Below, one piece after another: positions 29,737 to 40,235 of a stretch of 64,000 bases of DNA. The stretch comes from CAWFFV01 sp963814985. Lineage in GTDB: Bacteria > Chloroflexota > Ktedonobacteria > Ktedonobacterales > Ktedonobacteraceae. Made by a program: the position numbers and the translations under genes. The notes beneath the pieces were generated by a model. That model saw nothing but the letters and a program-made list of their open reading frames with translations, had not been told where the DNA came from and did not search any database. Location: positions 68,953 through 132,952 of the forward strand of contig CAWFFV010000001.1 in the NCBI GenBank assembly GCA_963814985.1, in the 5' to 3' direction. Position 1 is the first letter of the stretch. Every line of letters starts with the position of its first letter.

Positions 29737-30952
29737 TTACGGGCTTGTAAACCGCGCCCCTACCCACGTACTTCTCACCACCGTATTCGTTAAATAAGGT
29801 GAGGTAAATGTTGTATACTCTCCCGCAGATTTGCCAGGAACGGGGAAAAGGCGAGCCGAAAGGGGTTTTTGCAGACGCAGCGCCAGGGTTGCGACATCCA
29901 GCAAAAGGTGTCCAATTACCTCATCTGAGATATCACCAGGAAGCGGGATCGTATCCAATCCACTTCCGCAAACTGCTGAGTACAAAAGCAACTGATGGAC
30001 ACTCACAAGTTCTTCTTCCCAGCATCGTCCCAGACCACTATCCTCCAACACAGGCAACATTAACCCACAATAACCACAGGTGGGTAATCCTGTACTCTTC
30101 AATGCAGCAGTAAGCGCGGCAGCAACGGCCAGAGTACCAAAAGATCCGACTGGCCCGTAACCGCACAGTTCCATGGCAGTAGCAATGCTATCAGTACCCA
30201 ATGGGGCCGGCGAGAGATCAATTCCACCAAAGAGTAGAGCGCTTTCTTGTGCAAATTCCTGTCCCAGGGCCACTATGGGCGTAGCACGTTCAATCAGAGC
30301 CTCTCTTACCCATTGTGTGATATCCGCAAGGTTGCGTGCATGAACAGCACCAGAAGGGTGTGTTTGCAGGGCTTCTGTGATGATATTTGCCCCCTGGATA
30401 CCCAGAGATAGACTGGCTGGCCCGCTATGATAGGCCGATGGAAAGAAGGGACAACCAGCTGCAACACAGGCAAGCATGGCAAAACGAAAATTGCCGAAAA
30501 CCTTCCGCTGTCTCCCGTGCCAATCTCTGCATCACATGCGCAGTTGGTACAGTAGCCTCAATGCGGAGACCATGTTCTGGTGTGGCAATCTGCACAGTAG
30601 CGCTAAGCGCACTGGTGGGAATCAGGAGATCAGCAATCAGTTCAATGCGATCCAGGGGAACATCTGGACGTGCCACCTGAAGTGTTCCCAATGAGCAGAA
30701 GTTTAGTTCGGCATCATCGAGCATTTGCTGGAGTTCTTTCACATAAGCAGCAATAGCAACTGGTGACCACGAGACAAGATCGTCAAAGATAGGACGGGTG
30801 GAGAGTCGTACGGTCTGTACCTCATAGCCAGCCTCACTATAACGTGTTGCAGCACGTCGCAGAAGCACGCTGGCTCCCTGTATGACGGTTACAGGGATAG
30901 GGTGGCATTCAGCGATACCCAGTGTAATAGTACGCACAGGTGGTTTGGACAT
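29737..30952 (-). pseudogene. DUF711 (UPF0210) family protein, frameshifted
   Basis: Conserved cytoplasmic protein of unknown biochemical function, about 404 aa. N-terminal half (30952 to about 30,475): MSKPPVRTITLGIAECHPIP to TAEGFRQFSF. The next frame resumes ACVAAGCPFFPSAYHSG, the glycine-rich family motif, then DLSPAPLGTDSIATAMEL and GTLAVAAALTAALKSTG. The shift near 30,475 is the only break. It is divergent from the Dna2-like gene, whose longest open frame overlaps this 5' end; the real start there is probably further in. Confidence 0.85.
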
Positions 30953-31088
30953 GGATAATCCTTCTTTTCACCTCTTGACGAATTTCTGGCTCTACCGTAC
31001 ACTGCACTCAGCAACATCAATGGGAGTCTGTTCCACGCTACAAGCCACCCTGCCCACTCCAATGGCAGAAATATGGAGAGCATATCTC

Positions 31089-34000
31089 ATGGTAACACAC
31101 AATGTCAGCAGTCAAGAAGAGACAAAACGCGAATGTTTTCTTTGTACGCTTGACTCCAAACACCCTTGCCACGAGGCACAGCTTGAGGGACGCATTGTAG
31201 CCGCACAAGAACGCTCCATAGATGGTGCTCGAACACCAAGTATTCTCCTCGATACAGGAACTTCGCGTGTCGAGATCCAACTCGAAGATCGATATTACCG
31301 CAGCCTTATCAAAGAACTCAAGGCCAGAGGAAATGTCATCGGTACACATCATCTCACGCTCCGTGTCTATCATCTACCCAATCCTCCTACTCTTGTTGAG
31401 TACAAGGGTCATGTCAGACAGTGTTATACGAGCAATGCTTATACTCTGGCTGTCCTGGCTCCCGATACACTTCTCAATATTACCGACCTGAATCAGGCCG
31501 AGTACTGTCCCCGGCAATATATCTTGCGCCGCCTTAGCCCTTCGTCAGTATCAGCGGCAACAATACGTGGGAATCTGGTCCATTACTGTTTCAAAGAACT
31601 GCTCAAGGAACACGATAGAAACAGATCACATGCAGAGGAGGAAACACCATTAACAAGTCTTCATCGGCATCTGGAGCAGGCTCTCCATCTCAATAATATC
31701 GATCTGGCACTTGCCCACATCTCGGTTGAGGGTATTCGCGCCGAAGTAATTCCACATCTTGAAAGCCTGGCCCGCTGGTTTGAGAGAGAGCGCACTACAT
31801 TGTGGGATATGCCAGCTATGCATGCGGATGAGCATAGCGAGAAGGGAGAGCGCAATCAGGTCCGTGCAGAGACCTTTCTTCTGGCTCCGGAAATTGGCTT
31901 GCGCGGCCGCCTTGACCTGTTCTGGCAACAATCTGATCGGCAACGCATCCTGGAACTGAAGACCGGTGGAGCTTCTAGAGACCTGCCCAAACGTGAGCAT
32001 CTCTGGCAAGTTTACGGGTATCATGCGCTTTTGACAGTACGCCGCGACTCGAAGATGAAAAAGGCGCTTGCCACCTTACTCTACAGTGGTACACCCGGTC
32101 ACGCAGAGTCTTTTGGTATTCGTGCCACCATCCGCGAGGTCCAGCGCGTCAATGAAACGCGTAATACGCTGGTTCTTAGTCAGGTGACTGGTATTCCACC
32201 CACCCCACCAGGGTCATCACGCTGCACCAGATGTGCCATGCTAAACCAGTGCCAGAGTGTTTCATCTCTCCTGCAATGGCAGCCACCCGAACCCGATCCT
32301 CATGCCCAATATCAAGGCGTAACAGAATCGAACATTATCGTACCACAACAGGCAGATACACAACCATCATCGATGAACATATCCGAAAATCGTGACTTCT
32401 TTGCAAAATACTATAGACTATTACAAATAGAGGGGCACGCCGGTGAACAACAACAGGCACTCCTCTGGAAAATGCCCGTGGAGGAACGTATTGAACGAGG
32501 AACGGCCATCGGTGATCTGGAAATTCAAGGCGAACCAGCTGAAGACAAGGATGGATGGAAACAAACGTTCCGTTGTAACAACACATCAGAGCTGCGCGAG
32601 GGAGACGAAATTCTCCTGAGCAACGGCAATCCTATCACCAAAGAGGTCGTATCAGGAACCATTCTTAAGATAAGTTCCGAGCATGTGGCCGTCTGGACAC
32701 GTGAACTTATTACCCATCCCACGTTAGTAGATCGCTACGATAACGATCTGGTACATGTGCGTACATTGCAAAATCTTCTACGCTGGCTCCAACCTGAACC
32801 CCACTTACCCCATTTACGCGATCTGGTAGCCGGCAAAGTTCGACCGCGCTTCATTGAAAAGAGTAGCATATCACGAGCTGACTTTAACATCGAACAAAAT
32901 CTCGCTGTTGAACGCGCTATGCAAATGCAAGATTATCTACTCATCCATGGCCCTCCTGGTACAGGCAAAACCAGCGTGATTGCAGAGATTGTTAAGCGCC
33001 TGACCCAACAGGGTCAACGGGTCATGCTTGCCGCCTTTACCAATCAAGCGGTTGATAATATGCTCAAACGCATCGATCAAGAAGGCTTTCATGATTACCT
33101 GCGTCTTGGACAGGAACGCAGTGTAGACATACTTGTCAGACATCGGCTTTTAAAAGCACTGGTAGAGACACACCTGCACAGCCGCCAAGAAGGACTGGAA
33201 ACACAGGAGAATTCTTATGAAGTTGTGCGTGATATCCTACGAACAATGCCCGTAGTCGCCAGTACGACAGCAACCTGGTCATCGGATAAGTACTCTCCCC
33301 TACAAGCCAATAGCGGGATCGTCCGAGAGGATACAGGCCTCTACTTTGACGTTGCCATCATCGATGAGGCCGGACAACTGACCGTTCCTGCTATTCTTGG
33401 AGCACTCCGCTTTGCCAAACGCTTTATTCTAGTGGGCGACGAAAAACAGCTCCCACCCCTGGTCCTCAGCAAAGAAGCAGCAGAAGAAGGCCTTGCGGAC
33501 TCTCTTTTCAGTTACCTGAAGCGCCTGGATGATGACTATACGAATAATCATCCTATGACGATTAGTTCATGCGTCCCTTTGCGTACTCAGTACCGCATGA
33601 ATAAGTGGATCTCCAACTTTTCCTCCACCGTGTTTTACAATAAACAACTGCTTGCTCATCCAGCGGTTGCCAATCGCAAATTAGTTTTTTCCTCGCTAAA
33701 GCGTGCAGCACATCAGGGTAATACGGCAATAGCCAGAGCTATCGAGCCGACCCTCCCACTGGTATTTCTGGATGTACGTGATGAATCCCCAAATGCAGAG
33801 TTAAAGATTAGCAATGCAGAGGCGCGTGCAGTACGTGATGTGGTAGCGGGATTGCTCGCGCAGGGCATTGAACAGCGAGCGATTGGCATTATCGCTCCCT
33901 ATCGTGCCCAGGTTGCAAATATACGCCGACATCTCCTCAGTAGTGATCCTACATACAATTGGCAAGCGCTACCGTCCGAATTCACCTTTGAGTGTTGACA

Positions 34001-34326
34001 CTGTTGACCGTTTCCAGGGAGGTGAACGCTCGGTCATTATTATCTCGTTTGCCACGACCAGTGAACCAGCCATAGAGAGTCAGCGACGCGAATTCCTTAC
34101 CAACCCCAACCGCCTGAATGTGGCCCTCACACGTGCTCAACGTAAGTTAATCCTGGTGGGATGTGCTCCTGCCCTTGAAAGTCTGCCAACGTTCAGTCGA
34201 TTGATTACCTATTGTCGAAGCATGAAGACGTTGATTCCGTATGAGGATTTGCGGCAGATTGGGGATCAGCGCATTTTCTCAGAACAGAATCAGACCGGGC
34301 ATTCCTCCAAGGCAGGAAGTGGCTGA
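31089..34326 (+). pseudogene. Dna2-like nuclease-helicase, frameshifted near 3' end
   Basis: Large fusion of about 1,075 aa. N-terminal RecB/Cas4-like nuclease: AEYCPRQYILRRL (about residue 137), GNLVHYCFKE, LRGRLDLFW and LELKTGG (PD-(D/E)xK core), and a Cys cluster CTRCAMLNQC (about 378), the likely 4Fe-4S site of Dna2/AddB-type nucleases. C-terminal SF1 helicase: Walker A GPPGTGKTS (about 620), IIDEAGQ (Walker B), GDEKQLPP, QYRMN. A frameshift near 33,970 precedes DTVDRFQGGERSVI and VALTRAQRKLI. ATG 31089 follows GGAGAG; longer starts overlap the divergent DUF711 gene. Probably DNA repair or replication-fork processing, with a defence role possible. Confidence 0.85.
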
Positions 34327-34757
34327 GTTGCTTTACTGGGCACGGGAAATGGTCTTTTGAAGGAGAAAGCGCGCAGGGTCTCTCCGTGGGTGCGCAGATG
34401 GGCCAGACGTTCTTTGGCTTCTTCGACGCTGGGAATGTGGCCTTGTGGAATCCACCAGAGAGCCATATGGGGACCGTCGAAGCGTTTAAACCATTGGCGA
34501 CGCCGTTTCAAGAACTGAGCATGATCACCGGCATAGACATAACTGGAAAGGTCCTGTAGCGAGGCCCATACGGAGATATTGATAAGAATAAGGCTATCTT
34601 CGAATGGAAAGACATCTTCCTCCAGTCTCCATATAAAGCCAGAATGACAGTCGGCAAGAGCATTGATTTCGTCTATTCCGGTGGCAAATCCGGACATCAG
34701 AGGATCAGTGAGGGGCGCTATCATACGAGAAGCATTAACCTGCGCAAGATGATACAC
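34290..34757 (-). CDS. DUF3291 family protein
   Basis: About 155 aa. Dimeric alpha/beta-barrel-like domain (DUF3291): YHLAQVNASRMIAPLTDPLM, then GFATGIDEINALADCHSGFIW, ILINISVWASLQDLSSYVY and the tail LWWIPQGHIPSVEEAKERL. These resemble antibiotic monooxygenase-like folds, but no substrate is known. GTG 34757 is preferred, with AAAGGAG upstream. Its 3' end overlaps the convergent helicase gene by 37 nt. Confidence 0.85.
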   Translation of the reverse strand: MYHLAQVNASRMIAPLTDPLMSGFATGIDEINALADCHSGFIWRLEEDVFPFEDSLILINISVWASLQDLSSYVYAGDHAQFLKRRRQWFKRFDGPHMALWWIPQGHIPSVEEAKERLAHLRTHGETLRAFSFKRPFPVPSKATQPLPALEECPV

Positions 34758-34976
34758 TATCTGGTCTCCTTTTGAGTGACTCGACGAGTTCTTAGCATAT
34801 GTTAGAGTGTAACAGATTGCCCTATCGTGTATCAATCGATAAATATAAATAAGTAATAAAAAAAATACTCAGAAGGGGTGGGGTTTTCAGGAGATTAGAA
34901 CATTTGCTTCAAGCTCAGAGTGACCAGGAAGATGGATGTGGGTGCTTTCACATCCATCCAGCCAAAACCCATCGGA

Positions 34977-35897
34977 CTATGCTGTTTGGGCTACGCTCTC
35001 TGTCTGTTTTACATCGTGTGCAGTACGCTGGAGAGACGCTTTTGGCCAGCACGCAAGTGCCATGACTATAAGCAAGAGTCCCGTATTGAAATCGGTTGCC
35101 GCACCTGTGAAGAGCTGGCCAAGGGCTTCAGCTCCATACCAGACGACGACGCTGACCACAAGAGAGGCGATCAGGACGGGGCGTAAGCGCTCTTCCTTGA
35201 CAACAACTAGAGCAAGACCCAGGCCCAGGCAAACCACGATAAGCACAATGTTTAGCGGAATCTCGATATTGGCCGTAGCACCTGAGAGTGCTTTCAGGAC
35301 CGGGTCCAGCAGGAATCCGTTGATCCAGCCCTGACCAACCAGACCGCTTATTCCCTGGGAGATCTGGCCTGACTGCCACCAGTACGACTGAAGTTGGAGC
35401 AGTGCTGACAAGAACCAGAAGCCTGCAAGGACCCAACGAAATGCTGAACGCGGGATCAGACCATTCTCATTCTCCTCCGCTCGTGGGTAGATCAGGAGGC
35501 CCAGGAGTGGGTAGAGCAGCACAGCCGCCTGGCGCACCAGTCAGAAAACCAGCCTGTCCAGTAAACAGCATACTCATTCCCTCACCACCATACCAGACGA
35601 TGAGTGCCCAAATAATGGAGGCGATCACTGCCGCTCGTACCCAGAGTCCGTAAGCAGAATAATACCAAGAACGATCTGGACCACCGCAATCATAAGATTG
35701 ACCAGTACGAGGTGGTGTGTGGTAACAGCGATGATCCATTGCAGGCTGGCCGCAACTGGCGCTGGCTGATTCTGCACGGTTGGTGCCATGATGCCGTTCA
35801 CCAGGTTCATAGTGAACATCGACGGTTGCAACTGAAGAAGTCCAACAATGAGCCATAACAGTCCGATAATCTGGCGTAAGCGTTCCGAGAGTAGCAT
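34977..35897 (-). pseudogene. Internally duplicated membrane protein, frameshifted
   Basis: Multi-pass membrane protein made of two similar halves. Half 1 starts at 35,897 (LRQIIGLLWLIVGLLQLQPS) and shifts frame near 35,640 to IIWALIVWYGGEGMSMLFTG; half 2 starts about 35,530 (ALLQLQSYWW) and ends VVVWYGAEALGQLFTG. The matching VWYG.E....LFTG segments show a tandem duplication within one gene. A second frame change near 35,530 joins the halves. There are about ten membrane helices in all. No transporter family is recognised. Confidence 0.6.
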
Positions 35898-36058
35898 GAA
35901 GGGGTCTCATCCTTTCAAAGTTGTGACTACAGGATCGACAATACCACTTGTCCTTCGAGAGTATATAATGGATTATATGCCTTGCCTATTAGGGTAATCC
36001 CTATTTTTTCCTGTAGGGTGCTGACCTGACTATGATAAAGATGCCATGAGTCATCCCG

Positions 36059-36213
36059 GTAATTCTTCAGGTTCCCTTTCTCTGATTCCTCAGCGCCTAC
36101 GGCGCTTCGCAGGTCATTTTATATGGGTTGCGGAGTTTGCGGCGCAAACTCCGCAACCCATATAAAACGAGAGCGAGCCACCACAGGTGGTGGTAGGGAA
36201 CCTGAAGAGTTAC
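36059..36213. repeat. Palindromic repeat, full copy, 51-bp core
   Basis: A complete member: left terminus GTAATTCTTCAGG (36059-36071), GATTCCTCAGCGCC, hairpin A (GCGCCTACGGCGC), the perfect core palindrome 36117-36167 centred on GTTTGCGGCGCAAAC, GAGAGCGAGCCACC, hairpin B (CCACCACAGGTGG), and right terminus CCTGAAGAGTTAC (36201-36213), the near-exact inverse of the left end. Confidence 0.9.
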
Positions 36214-36251
36214 TAGAAAAGCTTGAAATACTTGTGCAGAGAACAGGAAAA

Positions 36252-36830
36252 TCAAGATCGATGGATTGATTTCTGTGCACCCAAACACAATCCTTGCTGG
36301 ATACACACTACCGCTTGTTGTAAGTTCTGCATAACGAGGAATGGCCCATTAGCTTCATGACAGTGGTTGCGCAACTGGTCTGCTCCCAACCCTGTTAACA
36401 CCAGGATACTCTGAATGCCAACGGCCAGCCCTGTACATATATCGGAGATACTATCCCCCACAAAGACTGCGTCGGTCAGGTCCAGGCACAATTCATCTCG
36501 TGCTCGCAGCAACATACCAGGCTGTGGCTTGCGACAGGCACATTGTGCATCTTTTGCATGAGGACAATAGTAGACTTTTTCAATGGAGCCGCCCACCTGC
36601 GCGACCTGTGCCACCATCTGACGATGAATTTGCTCAATGGCTTCGACCGCAATGGTTCCACGTGCCACGCCAGCCTGATTTGTACAGACCACCACGCGAT
36701 GCCCTGTTTGTGTGAGGCTGGCAATAGCTTCACATGCTCCCGGTAAGAAGCGAAACTTGTCCCAGTTCTTTACATAATCTGGTCGGTTCTCATTGATCAC
36801 GCCATCTCGATCAAGAAAAACTGTTGTCAC
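36252..36830 (-). CDS. gmhB: D-glycero-manno-heptose 1,7-bisphosphate 7-phosphatase
   Basis: HAD-superfamily phosphatase of the heptose (surface sugar nucleotide) pathway. 192 aa. HAD motif I FLDRDGVINENRPDY, motif II TNQAGVARG, the Cys/His zinc loop YYCPHAKDAQCACRKPQPGM, and motif IV VFVGDSISD. GTG 36830 has GGAG upstream. Part of the 3' end (36244-36348) is repeated, degraded, at 39830-39933. Other heptose genes are not in the window, so related hexose substrates cannot be excluded. Confidence 0.9.
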   Translation of the reverse strand: MTTVFLDRDGVINENRPDYVKNWDKFRFLPGACEAIASLTQTGHRVVVCTNQAGVARGTIAVEAIEQIHRQMVAQVAQVGGSIEKVYYCPHAKDAQCACRKPQPGMLLRARDELCLDLTDAVFVGDSISDICTGLAVGIQSILVLTGLGADQLRNHCHEANGPFLVMQNLQQAVVCIQQGLCLGAQKSIHRS

Positions 36831-36991
36831 ACAAACACTCCAAGCGATAGAGGAAGAGGAAAAATGAAGAGGTTATATTACCCGATCAAAGCATAAAGTA
36901 CAAAATTGCTCTCGTCAAGCCAAATGGTGTGTTTGGTGGGACGTGATTTAATTCACACACCCGCCCCCCATATTCCACACACATTGATACA

Positions 36992-37021
36992 TTGACACGT
37001 TATTCAGGCAAACAGTACAAT
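36992..37021 (+). promoter_or_regulatory. Promoter of the NB-ARC cassette
   Basis: TTGACA (36992-36997), an 18-nt spacer and TACAAT (37016-37021), the clearest sigma-70-like promoter seen. The first gene of the cassette starts 67 nt downstream with GGGGAGG before its ATG. Confidence 0.65.
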
Positions 37022-37088
37022 AAATTCTGTCTATGCAAACGTATATTAATAATGATCGAGCAATCATTTAGTAATTGGGGAGGTTACA

Positions 37089-37542
37089 ATGGACCCGGCG
37101 GTACTCACTCATCAGGTAATGGATGCTCTCACACCTGTTATGCCCTATGTAACCAATGCAGGAACTGCCATAGCAACAAAGCTTGGCGAAGATGTCTACC
37201 AAAAAGGCAAGGATGTCTATGACGCCATCCGTACACGCTTTGCCAAAGAACCAGATGGCAAGGCGGGTAAAGCCCTACAAGCGTTCGTCAATGATCCCGA
37301 TCTTGCCGGGAGCGTCGAAATTAAATTGCTACGGCTCGTTCAATCTGATCCAGCTTTTGCGGATCTACTCCGTCAGGTTTTACAGAAGCATACAGGGCCA
37401 CGGCAGGTAATTGATCTCAGTGATCGCGCGTCTGCCCGTAGAAATGAGATGAAAAATACCCAGGGACAGGGGTTTCAAGGAATTAGGGCCAGCGGGAGAT
37501 GCTGCTGCTGAAGACAATAAATTCACCATCTCCAATGAATAA
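37089..37542 (+). pseudogene. Small effector-associated-domain-like protein, one-base frameshift near end
   Basis: First gene of a two-gene STAND cassette. The N-terminal helical region (about residues 1-125) resembles small death-like/EAD proteins that pair with NB-ARC ATPases. An extra base near 37,497 gives a Cys-rich false end; removing it gives a polar tail (GIRASG then DAAAEDNKFTISNE) and a stop at 37,542, 24 nt before the ATPase start. Polar Gly/Asn/Asp-rich tails of this kind occur on EAD partners. Predicted role: adaptor or effector recruited by the ATPase; this is inference. Confidence 0.55.
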
Positions 37543-37566
37543 TGTCTCACTAAGAGGTGTACTGCT

Positions 37567-39855
37567 ATGGCTCCGTTGCGGTTTGTGGGGCGTGAGCACG
37601 AGTTGCAATGCTATCAGAATTTGCTGAAGACATCGTCTCCCTGGGTTATGGTTATCACAGGGCAGGGAGGCAATGGCAAAAGCACGCTCCTGCGTCGGTT
37701 CGCGGAACAGACTCCTCATGATATCGCTATGGTCATCAAACTGGATTTTATCCACAGCGAGCTATGCGTTGATGCACTTGCGGTGTTGGAAGAACTTGCC
37801 GAGCAGTTGAAGCACTACTGTAGCAAACCATCAAACCAATCATTCCGTGAAACGTTAGCATGGGGACGACGCGAACTCGCTACGGCAAAACATATGAGCG
37901 AGACGATTATTGCCAGTGATAGCGCAACGGTCACGGGAAATCAGTTGATGATGCAGGGCGTAACCATTGAGCAGCGTCGGCAGGTACGAGCATCGGTCAG
38001 AAAGATGCTCTTTGAGATGATGGACACGTTGCGTGTTTTGCGCGTTGTGCTTATGCTTGATACCTGTGAACGGCTGCAAGAGTCAGAAAAGTCTGGTATG
38101 AGTGAGATCGGCGAGTGGGTAATGAATGACTTGCTTCCAGGCTTACAGACGCGTTTACAGCGGAGGCAGCGCCAATGTTTGGCGGTCATCGCCAGCCGTG
38201 TCCATCCTCATTTGGAGGCCATTGATGAGTTAGAGAGACAACACGTTGCGTTGCCTATGCTAGATGAGCCTGCGGTGGATACATACTTACAAAGTGCTGG
38301 CATGAGTGACATTGCCTTGCGTCAGCACGTCTATAAATTGACACATGGGCATGCTTTATGTGTTTCTATCATTGCCACCATCTGGAGGGAGCATGGGGAG
38401 CAGTCCATTACAGTAGCAGATCTGCCTCTCCTCAAAGAACATTTCACTGAGCGAGCTCTCTTGAAATTTGTGGGAGAACGTATCCTTGATAAATATCTGA
38501 AGTCCCCATTTCGTGAGCTGACACGCTATGGCGTCCTCTTGCGTAGTTTCAACTGGCCTATGCTAAAGGCTGTCTTTGCTGATGTCCTGCCAGAGTCGGA
38601 GACCTCTGAACGCTTTCAGCAACTACTCCGTTATCCCTACGTCGGGTCTTTGGGCAAGCATCGCTATGCCTTCCACGATCTGCTGCGTGAAATCCAGGCA
38701 GTAGAGATACGTGAGCAGGAGCCGCCACAGTGGGAACAGTATCATCGCAAAGCTCTGGGGTATCTCGCTAAAGAAGCCCCCAACTTGCCGGACAGGTATT
38801 ATCATGCTATTGCCCTGGATCAAGACCAGGGAATGACAGAGTGGTGGGATGCTATACAAAGAGCATACATTTGTGATGAGTGGGAAGAGTTTGGGGCTTT
38901 ATTGCTGGTGGCACAGGATAAGACACTAAAACTGACACCCGGAAATCAGGCAAAATGCTTTCAGTGGCAGGGACTTTTCCATCACAAAAGATATCATATG
39001 CCAGCCACCTTGCAGTCCTATGAGCAAGCCTTGGGCCTCTTTCGCCAGGTCGGTTCCACCTTAGGTGAGGCCAATGTCCTCAAAGCCATCGGCGATGTCC
39101 AGCAGTTCCGTCATGAAAGCGATGCTGCTTTACTCTCCTATCAGCAAGCTCTGGACCTCTTTCGCCAGATCGGATATAGACTTGGTGAGGCCAATGTCCT
39201 CCAAGCTATTGGCGATCTCCAGCAGTTCCGCGATGAAAGAGATGCTGCTTTGCTCTCCTATCAGCAAGCTTTGGACCTCTTTCGTCAGGTCGGGTTCAAA
39301 GTTAGGTGAGGCCAATGTCCTCAAAGCTATCGGCGATCTCCAGCAGTTCCACTATGAGAGAGCATGCTGCCTTGCTTTCCTATCAGCAAGCTTTGGACCT
39401 CTTTCGTCAGATGTCGGTTCAAATTTAGGTGAGGCCAATACCTCAAAGCTATCGGCGATCTCCAGCAGTTCCGCAAGGATCGACCGGCTGCCTTGCTCTC
39501 CTATCAGCAAGCTCTCGACCTCTTTCGCCAGGTCGGTTCCACCTTAGGTGAGGCCAATTGTTACCTTGCTCAAGGACAAATAGCCTTTCAGCAGAAGAAG
39601 TATCCAGCGGCTCTAAACTTGCATACAGATGCTTACCAACTTTACCAGCATATTCAGGATGGCTATAGTCAGGCACGCTTGTTATACTATCGTTCCCTGG
39701 TACATGAGGCAATGGAGAAAAGGGGACTTGCTATTATTGATGTCGAGAAGGCTCTGGCTATTGCTCAAACGCTTGATCTACCCTTTTTTGTCCTCATGCA
39801 GAGACGCTTGAAAATTGAGGGACCTGGACCAGGAAAATCAAAATCGATAGATTGA
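37567..39855 (+). pseudogene. NB-ARC-type STAND ATPase with C-terminal TPR repeats, frameshifted in the repeats
   Basis: Second gene of the cassette, about 760 aa. N-terminal FVGREHELQCYQNLL leads into an NTPase with Walker A GQGGNGKSTLL (32-42) and Walker B VVLMLDTCERL (about 158). A winged-helix/ARC region follows (FRELTRYGVLLRSFNWPMLK). From about residue 484, five 40-aa TPR units repeat (YQQALDLFRQ, GEANVL.AIGD.QQF), nearly identical in DNA at a 120-bp period. Units from about 39,300 to 39,480 contain several one-base shifts (KLGEANVLKAIGD returns in another frame). The last part (39493-39855) is open and ends in the gmhB-like sequence. Expect oligomerisation on a trigger, as in NLR-like defence or regulation. 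Confidence 0.75.
39019..39545. repeat. 120-bp tandem TPR-coding repeats
   Basis: Four to five units of about 120 bp beginning near 39019, 39139, 39259, 39378 and 39500, each coding one 40-aa TPR (YQQALDLFRQ-GST/YRLGEAN). Identity is high enough for copy-number change or assembly slip, and the third and fourth units carry small indels. Confidence 0.7.
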
Positions 39856-39933
39856 TTTTTGTATATCCAGGCGCAATCCTTGCGGGATACACTCCACAGC
39901 TTGTTAAGTCCTGGCGTGACGGGGAATGGCCCC
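39830..39933 (-). pseudogene. Remnant of gmhB 3' end
   Basis: Degraded second copy of the last part of gmhB (36244-36348). On the minus strand QAVECIPQGLRLDIQKSIYRF aligns with the gmhB C-terminus QAVVCIQQGLCLGAQKSIHR, including the position of the stop, but an in-frame TAA lies upstream. The plus-strand TPR gene ends inside it. The two copies are direct repeats around the NB-ARC cassette. Confidence 0.65.
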
Positions 39934-39963
39934 TATGTCAACCTTCAATGGGAACACATGAAA

Positions 39964-40166
39964 GACCCCGAAAGGGGTAGGGACCACGTTTACGGCGTCC
40001 AGCGATTCATCGCGCATATATCTCTATTAAAATGTATCATCGGTTTGATGCTATAAAACATGGGTGAAGTTCCTTTTAAGCATCTCTGATTTTTCATGTA
40101 ATAAATGCTATAGACGCGATGAATCGCTGGACGCGCTGAAGCGGGTCCCTACCCCTGTCGGGGGTC
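39964..40166. repeat. MITE-like element with about 51-bp terminal inverted repeats
   Basis: Left end GACCCCGAAAGGGGTAGGG... to CAGCGATTCATCGCG (39964-40014) is the near-complement of the right end CGCGATGAATCGCTGG... to CCTGTCGGGGGTC (40115-40166); they differ at about nine positions. The 100-bp middle is A+T-rich and codes nothing. It has the form of a non-autonomous transposable element, or a large hairpin. No clear target-site duplication is visible. Confidence 0.6.
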
Positions 40167-40235
40167 TCCTTCCCAATTCTGGATTGACAGAGCATATCAG
40201 GCTTTCCAGAGGGAATTTGACGCGCACCAGAAGCA

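Noticed and set aside
30882..31088. Longer N-terminus of the Dna2-like protein
   Set aside because: It overlaps the divergent DUF711 start and has no ribosome site; ATG 31089 has one.
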